From the NCBI RefSeq assembly GCF_037975245.1, contig NC_092581.1, positions 7,469,501 through 7,533,500 of the forward strand: a DNA stretch of 64,000 nt, written 5' to 3'. Below the pieces are notes generated by a model. It was given only the letters and a program-made list of their open reading frames with translations. It did no database searches and was not told the DNA's origin. The position numbers and the translations under genes are program-made. This DNA is from Apostichopus japonicus (taxonomy: Eukaryota > Echinodermata > Holothuroidea > Aspidochirotida > Stichopodidae). Numbering within the stretch: the stretch's first letter is position 1; each line of letters starts with the position of its first letter. This document shows positions 15,901-30,240 of this stretch, in pieces.

Positions 15901-16750
15901 TCTGTACATTCGTTTGATCGGTACCGCACATTCTATTATTCAGTACGGCACAATCGATTGAACAGTTCTGTACATTCGTTTGATCGGTACGGTACATTCG
16001 ATTGATCGGTACCGCACATTCCATTAATCGGTAACGAGAATTCGATTGATCGGTACCGCACATTCCATTAATCGGTACGAAACATTCGATTAATCGGTAC
16101 AGAACATTCGTTTGATCGTTACCGCACATTCGATTGATCGGTACCGCACATTCGATTATTCAGTACGGCACATTCGATTGATCGGTTCTGTACATTCGTT
16201 TGATCGGTACGGAACATTCGATTGATCAGTACCGCTCATTCGATTGATCGGTACCGCACATTCGATTTATCGGTACGGAACATTGGATTGATCGGGACGG
16301 AACATTCGATTGATCGGTACCGCACATTCGATTGATCGGTACCGCACATTCGATTGATCGGTACGGAACTTTCGATTGATCAATACCGAACATTCGATTG
16401 ATCGGTACCGCATATTCGAATAATCGGTAACGAACATTCGATTGATCGGTACGGAACATTCCTTTGATCATTACCGAACATTCGTTTGATCGGTACGGAA
16501 CATTCGATTGATCGGTACCGCATTTTCGATTCTTCAGTACGGCACATTCGATTGATCGGTACGGAACATTCGATTGATCGGGACGGAACATTCGATTGAT
16601 CGGTAACGCACATGCGATTGATCGGTGAGGAACATTCGATTGATCAGTACGGCACATTCGAATGATCAATACCGAACATTCGATTGATCGGTACCGCATA
16701 TTCGAATAATCGGTAACGAACATTCGATTGATCGGTACGGAACATTCCTT
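12911..16750. repeat. 1364/1958-bp higher-order repeat, left part
   Basis: The marker CGCTCATTCG followed by GATTTATCGG begins at 12,911, 14,275 and 16,233, giving spacings of 1,364 bp (62 monomers) and 1,958 bp (89 monomers). All other rare variants in the units follow the same spacing, including CACATGCGATT, GGTACGGTAC, CACAATCGATTGAACAG and TTCAGTGCGG. The third unit is cut at about 16,750 by the start of copy 2 of the 10-kb duplication. The 1958-bp unit is the 1364-bp unit with an internal 594-bp duplication. Confidence 0.93.
14503..15690. repeat. 594-bp (27-monomer) internal tandem duplication inside the 1958-bp unit
   Basis: The CCTTTGATCATTACCGAAC marker is at 14,503 and again at 15,097, 594 bp apart (27 x 22). 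The following TTTTCGATTCTTCAG, CACATGCGATT and GACCGG markers repeat in the same order. The addition of 594 bp to the 62-monomer unit gives the 89-monomer unit. The same structure occurs 10,204 bp downstream. Confidence 0.9.
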
Positions 16751-19700
16751 TGATCGGTACCGCACATTCTATTGATCGGTACGGAACATTCGATTGATCG
16801 GGACGGAACATTCGATTGATCGGTACCGCACATTCGATTGATCGGTACGGCACATTCGATTGATCGGTACGGAACATTCGATTGATCAATACCGAACATT
16901 CGATTGATCGGTACCGCATATTCGAATAATCGGTAACGAACATTCGATTGATCGGTACGGAACATTCGTTTGATCATTACCGAACATTCGTTTGATCGGT
17001 ACCGCACATTCGATTGATCGGTACCGCACATTCGATTATTCAGTACGGCACATTCGATTGACCAGTTCTGTACATTCGTTTGATCGGTACCGCACATTCG
17101 ATTATTCGTTACGGCACATTCGATTGATCGGTACTGAACTTTCGATTGATCAGTACCGCACATTCGATTGATCGGTACGGAACATTCGATTGATCAGTAC
17201 GGCACATTCGAATGATCGGTTCTGTACATTCGTTTGATCGGTACCGCACATTCTATTACTCAGTACGGCACATTCGATTGATCGGCACTGAACATTCGTT
17301 TGATCGGTACCGCACATTCGATTGATCGGTACCGCACATTCGATTATTCAGTACGGCACATTCGATTGATCGGTACGGAACATTCGATTGATCGGTACGG
17401 AATATTCGTTTGATCGGTACTGCACATTCGATTGATCGGTACCGCATTTTCCATTGATCAGTGCCGCACATTCGATTAATCGGTAACGAACTTTCGATTG
17501 ATCGGTACGGAACATTCGATTGATCATTACCGAACATTCGATTGATCGGTACCGCACATTCGATTAATCGGCAACGAACATTCGATTGATCGGTACCGTA
17601 CATTCGATTGATCGGTACGGAACATTCGATTGATCAATACCGAACATTCGATTGATCGGTACCGCACATTCGATTAATCGGCAACGAACATTCGATTGAT
17701 CGGTACGGAACATTCTACTGATCGGGGCGGAACATTCGATTGATCGGTACCGCACATTCGATTGATCGGTACGGAACATTCGACTGATCGGGGCGGAACA
17801 TTGGATTGATCGGTGCCGCACATTCGATTGATCGGTACGGAACATTCGATTGATCAGTACGGCACATTCGAATGATCGGTTCTGTACATTCGTTTGATCG
17901 GTACCGTACATTCTATTATTCTGTACGGCACATTCGATTGATCGGTACTGAACATTCGTTTGATCGGTACCGCACATTCGATTGACCGGTACGGAACATT
18001 CGATTGATCGACACGGAACATTTTATTGATCGGTACCGCACATTCGATTGATCGGTACGGAACATTCGATTGATCGGTACGGAACATTCGATTGATCGGT
18101 ACCGCACATTCGATTGATCGGTACGGAACATTCGATTGATCAATACCGAACATTCCATTGATCGGTACCGCACATTCGATTAATCGGCAACGAACATTCG
18201 ATTGATCGGTACCATACATTCGATTGATCGGTACGGAACATTCGATTGATCGGTACGGAACATTCGATTGATCGGTACCGCACATTCGATTAATCGATAC
18301 GAAACATTCGATTAATCGGTACAGAACATTCTATTGATCGGTACGGAACATTCGATTGATCGGAACGGAACATTCGATTGATCGGTACCGCATATTCGAT
18401 TGATCGGTACGGCACATTCGATTGATCGGTACGGAACATTCGATTGATCAATACCGAACATTCGATTGATCGGTACCGCATATTCGAATAATCGGTAACG
18501 AACATTCGATTGATCGGTACGGAACATTCGTTTGATCATTACCGAACATTCGTTTGATCGGTACCGCACATTCGATTGATCGGTACCGCACATTCGATTA
18601 TTCTGTACGGCACATTCGATTGACCAGTTCTGTACATTCGTTTGATCGGTACCGCACATTCGATTGATCGGTACCGCACATTCGATTATTCGTTACGGCA
18701 CATTCGATTGATCGGTACTGAACTTTCGATTGATCGGTACCGCACATTCGATTGATCGGTACGGAACATTCGATTGATCAGTACGGAACATTCGAATGAT
18801 CGGTTCTGTACATTCGTTTGATCGGTACCGCACATTCTATTATTCAGTACGGCACATTCGATTGATCGGCACTGAACATTCGTTTGATCGGTACCGCACA
18901 TTCGATTGATCGGCTCGGAACATTCGATTGATCGGTACCGCACATTCGTTTGATCGGTACCGCACATTCGATTAATCGGTACGAAACATTCGATTAATCG
19001 GTACAGAACATTCGTTTGATCGTTACCGCACATTCGATTGATCGGTACCGCACATTCGATTATTCAGAACGGCACATTCGATTGATCGGTTCTGTACATT
19101 CGTTTGATCGGTGCGGAACATTCGATTGATCAGTACCGCTCATTCGATTGATCGGTACCGCATATTCGATTAATCGGAAAGAACATTCGATTGATCGGTA
19201 CGGAACATTCGATTGATCGGTACCGCACATTCGATTTATCGGTACGGAACATTCGATTGATCGGGACGGAACATTCGATTGTTCGGTACCGAACATTCGA
19301 TTGATCGGTACGGCACATTTGATTGATCGGTACGGAACATTCGATTGATCATACCGAACATTCGATTGATCGGTACCGCATATTCGAATAATCGCTAACG
19401 AACATTTGATTGATCGGTACGGAACATTCGTTTGATCATTACCGAACATTCGTTTGATCGGTACGGAACATTCGATTGATCGGTACCGCACATTCGATTA
19501 TTCAGTACGGAACATTCGATTGATCGGTACGGCACATTCGATTGGTCGGTACCGCACATTCCATTGATCGGCACGGAATATACGATTGATCGGTACCGCA
19601 TATTCGATTCTTCAGTACGGCACATTCGATTGATCGGTACGGAACATTCGATTGATCAGTAAAGAACATTCGATTGATCGGTAACGCACATTCGATTGAT

Positions 19701-20694
19701 CGGTGAGGCACATTCGATTGATCGGTACGGCCCATTCGATTGATCGGTACGGAACATTCGATTGATCGGTACGGAAAATTCGTTTGATCGGTACTGCACA
19801 TTCGATTGATCGGTACCGCATTTTCCATTGATCTGTGCCGCACATTCGATTAATCGGTAACGAACTTTCGATTGATCGGTACGGAACATTCGATTGATCA
19901 ATACCGAACATTCGATTGATCGGTACCGCACATTCGATTGATCGGTACCGCACATTCGATTAATCGGCAACGAACATTCGATTGATCGGTACCGTACATT
20001 CGATTGATCGGTACGGAACATTCGATTGATCGGTACGGAACATTCGATTGATCGGTACGGAACATTCGATTGATCAGTACCGCTTATTCGATTGATCGGT
20101 ACCGCATATTCGATTGATCGGTACGGAACATTCGATTGATCGGTACCGATCATTCGATTGATCGTTACCGTACATTCGATTGATCGGTACCGCACATTCG
20201 ATTATTCGTTACGGCACATTCGATTGATCGGTACTGAACTTTCGATTGATCGGTAACGCACATTCGATTGATCGGTACGGAACATTCGATTGATCAGTAC
20301 GGCACATTCGAATGATCGGTTCTGTACATTCGTTTGATCGGTACCGCACATTTTATTATTCAGTACGGCACATTCGATTGATCGGCACGGAACATTCGTT
20401 TGATCGGTACCGCACATTCGATTGATCGGTACCGCACATTCCATTAATCGGTAACGAGAATTCGATTGATCGGTACCGCACATTCGATTAATCGGTACGA
20501 AACATTCGATTAATCGGTACAGAACATTCGTTTGATCGTTACCGCACATTCGATTGATCGGTACCGCACATTCGATTATTCAGTACGGCACAATCGATTG
20601 ATCGGTTCTGTACATTCGTTTGATCGGTACGGAACATTCGATTGATCAGTACCGCTAATTCGATTGATCGGTACCGCATATTCGATTAATCGGA

Positions 20695-20720
20695 AAGAAC
20701 ATTCGATTGATCGGTACCGC
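20695..20720. other. 88-bp (4-monomer) deletion junction in copy 2 of the 10-kb duplication
   Basis: Copy 1 (10,400-10,505) has, after the 21-bp AATCGGAAAGAAC monomer, four extra monomers including GATTTATCGG and ATTCCATTGATCGGGACGG before the GGTATTGCAC marker. In copy 2 the AATCGGAAAGAAC monomer runs almost directly into GGTATTGCAC. The offset between copies drops from 10,292 to 10,204 at this point. The loss is exactly four monomers, so it was in register. Confidence 0.88.
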
Positions 20721-23114
20721 ACATTCGATTGATCGGTATTGCACATTCGATTGATCGGTACGGAACATTCGATTGATCGGTACCGCACATTCTATTGATC
20801 GGTACGGAACATTCGATTGATCGGTACGGAACATTCGATTGATCGGTACGGAACATTCGATTGATCGGTACCGCACATTCGATTGATCGGTACGGCACAT
20901 TCGATTGATTGGTACGGAACATTCGATTGATCAATACCGAACATTCGATTGATCGGTACCGCATATTCGAATAATCGGTTACGAACATTCGATTGATCGG
21001 TACGGAACATTCGTTTGATCATTACCGAACATTCGTTTGATCGGTACCGCACATTCGATTGATCGGTACCGCACATTCGATTATTCAGTACGGCACATTC
21101 GATTGACCAGTTCTGTACATTCGTTTGATCGGTACCGCACATTCGATTGATCGGTACCGCACATTCGATTATTCGTTACGGCACATTCGATTGATCGGTA
21201 CTGAACTTTCGATTGATCGGTACCGCACATTCAATTGATCGGTACGGAACATTCGATTGATCAGTACGGCACATTCGAATGATCGGTTCTGTACATTCGT
21301 TTGATCGGTCCCGCACATTCTATTATTCAGTACGGCACATTGGATTGATCGGCACTGATCATTCGTTTGATCGGTACTGCACATTCGATTGATCGGCTCG
21401 GAACATTCGATTGATCGGTACCGCACATTTGATTGATCGGTACCGCACATTCGATTAATCGGTAACGAGAATTCGATTGATCGGTACCGCACATTCGATT
21501 AATCGGTACGAAACATTCGATTAATAGGTACAGAACATTCGTTTGATCGTTACCGCACATTCGATTGATCGGTACCGCACATTCGATTATTCAGTACGTC
21601 ACATTCGATTGATCGGTTCTGTACATTCGTTTGATCGGTACGAAACATTCGATTGATCAGTAACGCTCATTCGATTGATCGGTACCGCATATTCGATTAA
21701 TCGGAAAGAACATTCGATTGATCGGTACGGAACATTCGATTGATCGGTACCGCACATTCGATTTATCGGTACGGAACATTCGATTGATCGGTACGGCAAA
21801 TTCGATTGGTCGGTACCGCACATTCCATTCATCGGCACGGAATATTCGATTGATCGGTACCGCATATTCGATTCTTCAGTACGGCACATTCGATTGATCG
21901 GTACGGAACATTCGATTGATCGGTAACGAACATTCGATTGATCGGTAACACACATTCGATTGATCGGTGAGGCACATTCGATTGATCGGTACGGCCCATT
22001 CGATTGATCGGTACGGAACATTCGATTGATCTGTACAAAATATTCGTTTGATCGGTACTGCACATTCGATTGATCGGTACGGCATTTTCCATTGATCTGT
22101 GCCGCACATTCGATTAATCGGTAACGAACTTTCGATTGATCAGTACGGAACATTCGATTGATCAATACCGAACATTAGATTGATCGGTACCGCACATTCG
22201 ATTGATCGGTACCGCACATTCGATTAATCGGCAACGAACATTCGATTGATCGGTACCGTACATTCGATTGATCGGTACGGCACATTCGAATGATCGGTTC
22301 TGTACATTCGTTTGATCGGTACCGCACATTCTATTATTCTGTACGGCATATTCGATTGATCGGTACTGAACATTCGTTTGATCGGTACCGCACATTCGAT
22401 TGACCGGTACGGAACATTCGATTGATCGATACGGAACATTTGATTGATCGGTACCGCACATTCGATTGATCGGTACGGAACATTCGATTAATCGGTAACG
22501 AGCATTCGATTGATCGGTACGGAACATTCGATTGAACGGTACCGCACATTCGATTGATCGGTACGGAACATTCGATTGATCGGGAGGGAACATTCGATTG
22601 ATCGGTACCGCACATTCGATTGATCGGTACCGCACATTCGATTGATCGGTACGGAACATTCGATTGATCGGTACGGAACATTCGATTGATCGGTACGGAA
22701 CATTCGATTGATCGGTACCGCACATTCGATTGATCGGTACGGAACATTCGATTGATCAATACCGAACATTCGAATGATCGGTTCTGTACATTCGTTTGAT
22801 CGGTACCGCACATTCTATTATTCAGTACGGCACAATCGATTGAACAGTTCTGTACATTCGTTTGATCGGTACGGTACATTCGATTGATCGGTACCGCACA
22901 TTCCATTAATCGGTAACGAGAATTCGATTGATCGGTACCGCACATTCCATTAATCGGTACGAAACATTCGATTAATCGGTACAGAACATTCGTTTGATCG
23001 TTACCGCACATTCGATTGATCGGTACCGCACATTCGATTATTCAGTACGGCACATTCGATTGATCGGTTCTGTACATTCGTTTGATCGGTACGGAACATT
23101 CGATTGATCAGTAC

Positions 23115-26100
23115 CGCTCATTCGATTGATCGGTACCGCACATTCGATTTATCGGTACGGAACATTGGATTGATCGGGACGGAACATTCGATTGATCGGT
23201 ACCGCACATTCGATTGATCGGTACCGCACATTCGATTGATCGTTACGGAACTTTCGATTGATCAATACCGAACATTCGATTGATCGGTACCGCATATTCG
23301 AATAATCGGTAACGAACATTCGATTGATCGGTACGGAACATTCCTTTGATCATTACCGAACATTCGTTTGATCGGTACGGAACATTCGATTGATCGGTAC
23401 CGCATTTTCGATTCTTCAGTACGGCACATTCGATTGATCGGTACGGAACATTCGATTGATCGGGACGGAACATTCGATTGATCGGTAACGCACATGCGAT
23501 TGATCGGTGAGGAACATTCGATTGATCAGTACGGCACATTCGAATGATCAATACCGAACATTCGATTGATCGGTACCGCATATTCGAATAATCGGTAACG
23601 AACATTCGATTGATCGGTACGGAACATTCCTTTGATCGGTACCGCACATTCGATTGACCGGTACGGAACATTCGATTGATCGATACGGAACATTTGATTG
23701 ATCGGTACCGCACATTCGATTGATCGGTACGGAACATTCGATTAATCGGTAACGAGCATTCGATTGATCGGTACGGAACATTCGATTGAACGGTACCGCA
23801 CATTCGATTGATCGGTACGGAACATTCGATTGATCGGTACCGCACATTCGATTGATCGGTACGGAACATTCGATTGATCGGTACCGCACATTCGATTATT
23901 CAGTGCGGAACATTCGATTGATCGGTACGTAACATTCGATTGATCGGGAGGGAACATTCGATTGATCGGTACCGCACATTCGATTGATCGGTACCGCACA
24001 TTCGATTGATCGGTACGGAACATTCGATTGATCGGTACGGAACATTCGATTGATCGGTACGGAACATTCGATTGATCGGTACCGCACATTCGATTGATCG
24101 GTACGGAACATTCGATTGATCAATACCGAACATTCGAATGATCGGTTCTGTACATTCGTTTGATCGGTACCGCACATTCTATTATTCAGTACGGCACAAT
24201 CGATTGAACAGTTCTGTACATTCGTTTGATCGGTACGGTACATTCGATTGATCGGTACCGCACATTCCATTAATCGGTAACGAGAATTCGATTGATCGGT
24301 ACCGCACATTCCATTAATCGGTACGAAACATTCGATTAATCGGTACAGAACATTCGTTTGATCGTTACCGCACATTCGATTGATCGGTACCGCACATTCG
24401 ATTATTCAGTACGGCACATTCGATTGATCGGTTCTGTACATTCGTTTGATCGGTACGGAACATTCGATTGATCAGTACCGCTCATTCGATTGATCGGTAC
24501 CGCACATTCGATTTATCGGTACGGAACATTGGATTGATCGGGACGGAACATTCGATTGATCGGTACCGCACATTCGATTGATCGGTACCGCACATTCGAT
24601 TGATCGGTACGGAACTTTCGATTGATCAATACCGAACATTCGATTGATCGGTACCGCATATTCGAATAATCGGTAACGAACATTCGATTGATCGGTACGG
24701 AACATTCCTTTGATCATTACCGAACATTCGTTTGATCGGTACGGAACATTCGATTGATCGGTACCGCATTTTCGATTCTTCAGTACGGCACATTCGATTG
24801 ATCGGTACGGAACATTCGATTGATCGGGACGGAACATTCGATTGATCGGTAACGCACATGCGATTGATCGGTGAGGAACATTCGATTGATCAGTACGGCA
24901 CATTCGAATGATCAATACCGAACATTCGATTGATCGGTACCGCATATTCGAATAATCGGTAACGAACATTCGATTGATCGGTACGGAACATTCCTTTGAT
25001 CGGTACCGCACATTCGATTGACCGGTACGGAACATTCGATTGATCGATACGGAACATTTGATTGATCGGTACCGCACATTCGATTGATCGGTACGGAACA
25101 TTCGATTAATCGGTAACGAGCATTCGATTGATCGGGACGGAACATTCGATTGAACGGTACCGCACATTCGATTGATCGGTACGGAACATTCGATTGATCG
25201 GTACGGAACATTCGATTAATCGGTAACGAGCATTCGATTGATCGGTACGGAACATTCGATTGAACGGTACCGCACATTCGATTGATCGGTACGGAACATT
25301 CCTTTGATCATTACCGAACATTCGTTTGATCGGTACGGAACATTCGATTGATCGGTACCGCATTTTCGATTCTTCAGTACGGCACATTCGATTGATCGGT
25401 ACGGAACATTCGATTGATCGGGACGGAACATTCGATTGATCGGTAACGCAAATGCGATTGATCGGTGAGGAACATTCGATTGATCAGTACGGCACATTCG
25501 AATGATCAATACCGAACATTCGATTGATCGGTACCGCATATTCGAATAATCGGTAACGAACATTCGATTGATCGGTACGGAACATTCCTTTGATCGGTAC
25601 CGCACATTCGATTGACCGGTACGGAACATTCGATTGATCGATACGGAACATTTGATTGATCGGTACCGCACATTCGATTGATCGGTACGGAACATTCGAT
25701 TAATCGGTAACGAGCATTCGATTGATCGGTACGGAACATTCGATTGAACGGTACCGCACATTCGATTGATCGGTACGGAACATTCGATTGATCGGTACCG
25801 CACATTCGATTGATCGGTACGGAACATTCGATTGATCGGTACCGCACATTCGATTATTCAGTGCGGAACATTCGATTGATCGGTACGTAACATTCGATTG
25901 ATCGGGAGGGAACATTCGATTGATCGGTACCGCACATTCGATTGATCGGTACCGCACATTCGATTGATCGGTACGGAACATTCGATTGATCGGTACGGAA
26001 CATTCGATTGATCGGTACGGAACATTCGATTGATCGGTACCGCACATTCGATTGATCGGTACGGAACATTCGATTGATCAATACCGAACATTCGAATGAT

Positions 26101-28658
26101 CGGTTCTGTACATTCGTTTGATCGGTACCGCACATTCTATTATTCAGTACGGCACAATCGATTGAACAGTTCTGTACATTCGTTTGATCGGTACGGTACA
26201 TTCGATTGATCGGTACCGCACATTCCATTAATCGGTAACGAGAATTCGATTGATCGGTACCGCACATTCCATTAATCGGTACGAAACATTCGATTAATCG
26301 GTACAGAACATTCGTTTGATCGTTACCGCACATTCGATTGATCGGTACCGCACATTCGATTATTCAGTACGGCACATTCGATTGATCGGTTCTGTACATT
26401 CGTTTGATCGGTACGGAACATTCGATTGATCAGTACCGCTCATTCGATTGATCGGTACCGCACATTCGATTTATCGGTACGGAACATTGGATTGATCGGG
26501 ACGGAACATTCGATTGATCGGTACCGCACATTCGATTGATCGGTACCGCACATTCGATTGATCGGTACGGAACTTTCGATTGATCAATACCGAACATTCG
26601 ATTGATCGGTACCGCATATTCGAATAATCGGTAACGAACATTCGATTGATCGGTACGGAACATTCCTTTGATCATTACCGAACATTCGTTTGATCGGTAC
26701 GGAACATTCGATTGATCGGTACCGCATTTTCGATTCTTCAGTACGGCACATTCGATTGATCGGTACGGAACATTCGATTGATCGGGACGGAACATTCGAT
26801 TGATCGGTAACGCACATGCGATTGATCGGTGAGGAACATTCGATTGATCACTACGGCACATTCGAATGATCAATACCGAACATTCGATTGATCGGTACCG
26901 CATATTCGAATAATCGGTAACGAACATTCGATTGATCGGTACGGAACATTCCTTTGATCGGTACCGCACATTCGATTGACCGGTACGGAACATTCGATTG
27001 ATCGATACGGAACATTTGATTGATCGGTACCGCACATTCGATTGATCGGTACGGAACATTCGATTAATCGGTAACGAGCATTCGATTGATCGGTACGGAA
27101 CATTCGATTGAACGGTACCGCACATTCGATTGATCGGTACGGAACATTCGATTGATCGGTACCGCACATTCGATTGATCGGTACGGAACATTCGATTGAT
27201 CGGTACCGCACATTCGATTATTCAGTGCGGAACATTCGATTGATCGGTACGTAACATTCGATTGATCGGGAGGGAACATTCGATTGATCGGTACCGCACA
27301 TTCGATTGATCGGTACCGCACATTCGATTGATCGGTACGGAACATTCGATTGATCGGTACGGAACATTCGATTGATCGGTACGGAACATTCGATTGATCG
27401 GTACCGCACATTCGATTGATCGGTACGGAACATTCGATTGATCAATACCGAACATTCGAATGATCGGTTCTGTACATTCGTTTGATCGGTACCGCACATT
27501 CTATTATTCAGTACGGCACAATCGATTGAACAGTTCTGTACATTCGTTTGATCGGTACGGTACATTCGATTGATCGGTACCGCACATTCCATTAATCGGT
27601 AACGAGAATTCGATTGATCGGTACCGCACATTCCATTAATCGGTACGAAACATTCGATTAATCGGTACAGAACATTCGTTTGATCGTTACCGCACATTCG
27701 ATTGATCGGTACCGCACATTCGATTATTCAGTACGGCACATTCGATTGATCGGTTCTGTACATTCGTTTGATCGGTACGGAACATTCGATTGATCAGTAC
27801 CGCTCATTCGATTGATCGGTACCGCACATTCGATTTATCGGTACGGAACATTGGATTGATCGGGACGGAACATTCGATTGATCGGTACCGCACATTCGAT
27901 TGATCGGTACCGCACATTCGATTGATCGGTACGGAACTTTCGATTGATCAATACCGAACATTCGATTGATCGGTACCGCATATTCGAATAATCGGTAACG
28001 AACATTCGATTGATCGGTACGGAACATTCCTTTGATCATTACCGAACATTCGTTTGATCGGTACGGAACATTCGATTGATCGGTACCGCATTTTCGATTC
28101 TTCAGTACGGCACATTCGATTGATCGGTACGGAACATTCGATTGATCGGTAACGAACATTCGATTGATCGGTAACGCACATGCGATTGATCGGCACGGAA
28201 CATTCGATTGATCGGTACGGAACATTCGATTGATCGGTACGGAACATTCGATTGATCGGTACCGCACATTCGATTGATCGGTACGGAACATTCGATTGAT
28301 CAATACCGAACATTCGAATGATCGGTTCTGTACATTCGTTTGATCGGTACCGCACATTCTATTATTCAGTACGGCACAATCGATTGAACAGTTCTGTACA
28401 TTCGTTTGATCGGTACGGTACATTCGATTGATCGGTACCGCACATTCCATTAATCGGTAACGAGAATTCGATTGATCGGTACCGCACATTCCATTAATCG
28501 GTACGAAACATTCGATTAATCGGTACAGAACATTCGTTTGATCGTTACCGCACATTCGATTGATCGGTACCGCACATTCGATTATTCAGTACGGCACATT
28601 CGATTGATCGGTTCTGTACATTCGTTTGATCGGTACGGAACATTCGATTGATCAGTAC
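23115..28658. repeat. 1364/1958-bp higher-order repeat, right part
   Basis: The CGCTCATTCG marker begins at 23,115, 24,479, 26,437, 27,801 and 28,659, with spacings of 1,364, 1,958, 1,364 and 858 bp (62, 89, 62 and 39 monomers). The first units are the 10-kb-duplicated copies of 12,911-16,750. The later units continue the array beyond the end of the duplication, so the higher-order repeat existed before the 10-kb event. The last, 858-bp interval has lost 23 monomers relative to a standard unit. Past 28.66 kb the pattern fades, with a 1-bp deletion (GAACTTCG) near 28,861. Confidence 0.93.
24707..25894. repeat. 594-bp internal tandem duplication, second copy
   Basis: This is the 10,204-bp-shifted counterpart of 14,503-15,690, with the same CCTTTGATCATTACC marker pair 594 bp apart. 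A small difference, GATCGGGACGG near 25,133 where the left copy has GATCGGTACGG, shows that the two have begun to diverge. Confidence 0.88.
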
Positions 28659-30240
28659 CGCTCATTCGATTGATCGGTACCGCACATTCGATTGATCGGT
28701 ACGGAACATTGGATTGATCGGGACGGAACATTCGATTGATCGGTACCGCACATTCGATTGATCGGTACCGCACATTCGATTGATCGGTACGGAACTTTCG
28801 ATTGATCAATACCGAACATTCGATTGATCGGTACCGCATATTCGAATAATCGGTAACGAACTTCGATTGATCGGTACGGAACATTCCTTTGATCATTACC
28901 GAACATTCGTTTGATCGGTACGGAACATTCGATTGATCGGTACCGCATTTTCGATTCTTCAGTACGGCACATTCGATTGATCGGTACGGAACATTCGATT
29001 GATCGGTAACGAACATTCGATTGATCGGTAACGCACATGCGATTGATCGGTGAGGCACATTCGATTGATCGGTACGGCACATTCCATTGATCGGCACGGA
29101 ATATTCGATTGATCGGTACCGCATATTCTATTCTTCAGTACGGCACATTCGATTGATCGGTACGGAACATTCGATTGATCGGTAACGAACATTTGATTGA
29201 TCGGTAACGCACATTCGATTGATCGGTGAGGCACATTCGATTGATCGGTACCGCACATTCGATTGATCGGTACGGAACATTCGAATGATCGGTACGGAAT
29301 ATTCGTTTGATCGGTACTGCACATTCGATTGATCGGTACCGCATTTTCCATTGATCAGTGCCGCACATTCGATTAATCGGTGACGAACTTTCGATTGATC
29401 GGTACGGAACATTCGATTGATCAATACCGAACATTCGATTGATCGGTACCGCACATTCGATTGATCGGTATCGCACATTCGATTAATCGGCAACGAACAT
29501 TCGATTGATCGGTACCGTACATTCGATTGATCGGTACGGAACATTCGACTGATCGGGGCGGAACATTCGATTGATCGTTACCGCTCATTCGATTGACCGG
29601 TACGGAACATTCGATTGATCGATACGGAACATTTGATTGATCGGTACCGCACATTCGATTGATCGGTACGGAACATTCGATTAATCGGTAACGAGCATTT
29701 GATTGATCGGTACGGAACATTCGATTGAACGGTACCGCACATTCGATTGATCGGTACGGAACATTCGATTGATCGGTACCGCACATTCGATTGATCGGTA
29801 CGGAACATTCGATTGATCGGTACCGCACATTCGATTATTCAGTGCGGAACATTCGATTGATCGGTACGTAACATTTGATTGATCGGGACCGCACATTCGA
29901 TTGATCGGTACCGCACATTCGATTGATCGGTACCGCACATTCGATTGATCGGTACGGAACATTCGATTAATCGGTAACGAGCATTCGATTGATCGGTACG
30001 GAACATTCGATTGAACGGTACCGCACATTCGATTGATCGGTACGGAACATTCGATTGATCGGTACCGCACATTCGATTGATCGGTACGGAACATTCGATT
30101 GATCGGTACGGAACATTCGATTGATCGGTACGGAACATTCGATTTATCGTTACGGAACATTCGATTGATCGGTACGGAACATTTGATTGATCGGTACCGC
30201 ACATTCGATTGATCGGTACCGCACATTCGATTATTCGTTA
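28659..30240. repeat. Transition zone after the 1364-bp higher-order repeat
   Basis: Only satellite monomers are present. The first part still resembles the 1364-bp unit. The middle (about 29,060-29,520) resembles 9,230-9,720, with the GGTGAGGCAC, GGTACTGCAC and TTTTCCATTGATC variants in the same order. The last part carries GAACGG, GGTAACGAGCATTCG and TTCAGTGCGG monomers that become dominant further right. No gene or foreign sequence was seen. Confidence 0.8.

Larger units (their letters stand above)
6459..16755. repeat. Tandem duplication of about 10.3 kb within the satellite, copy 1
   Basis: The ordered variant monomers from about 6,459 onward reappear from about 16,756 with a constant offset of 10,292 bp; for example CGCACATTCT at 6,469 and 16,761. 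The offset equals 468 x 22 minus 4, and I find four 21-bp monomers in this copy (near 8,883, 9,056, 10,395 and 11,495), which accounts for the 4 bases. The right edge lies inside the 1364/1958-bp higher-order repeat, where an HOR variant (GGAACATTCCTTTGATCGG) abuts the start of copy 2. Confidence 0.92.
16756..26960. repeat. Tandem duplication of about 10.2 kb within the satellite, copy 2
   Basis: This copy matches 6,459-16,755 at an offset of 10,292 bp up to about 20.70 kb and 10,204 bp beyond it. The change reflects an 88-bp (4-monomer) loss. By eye only scattered single-base differences separate the copies, for example AATCGCTAAC near 19,391 against AATCGGTAAC, and CACAATCG near 20,590 against CACATTCG. 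The duplication is therefore recent relative to the divergence among monomers, which is far greater. Confidence 0.92.
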
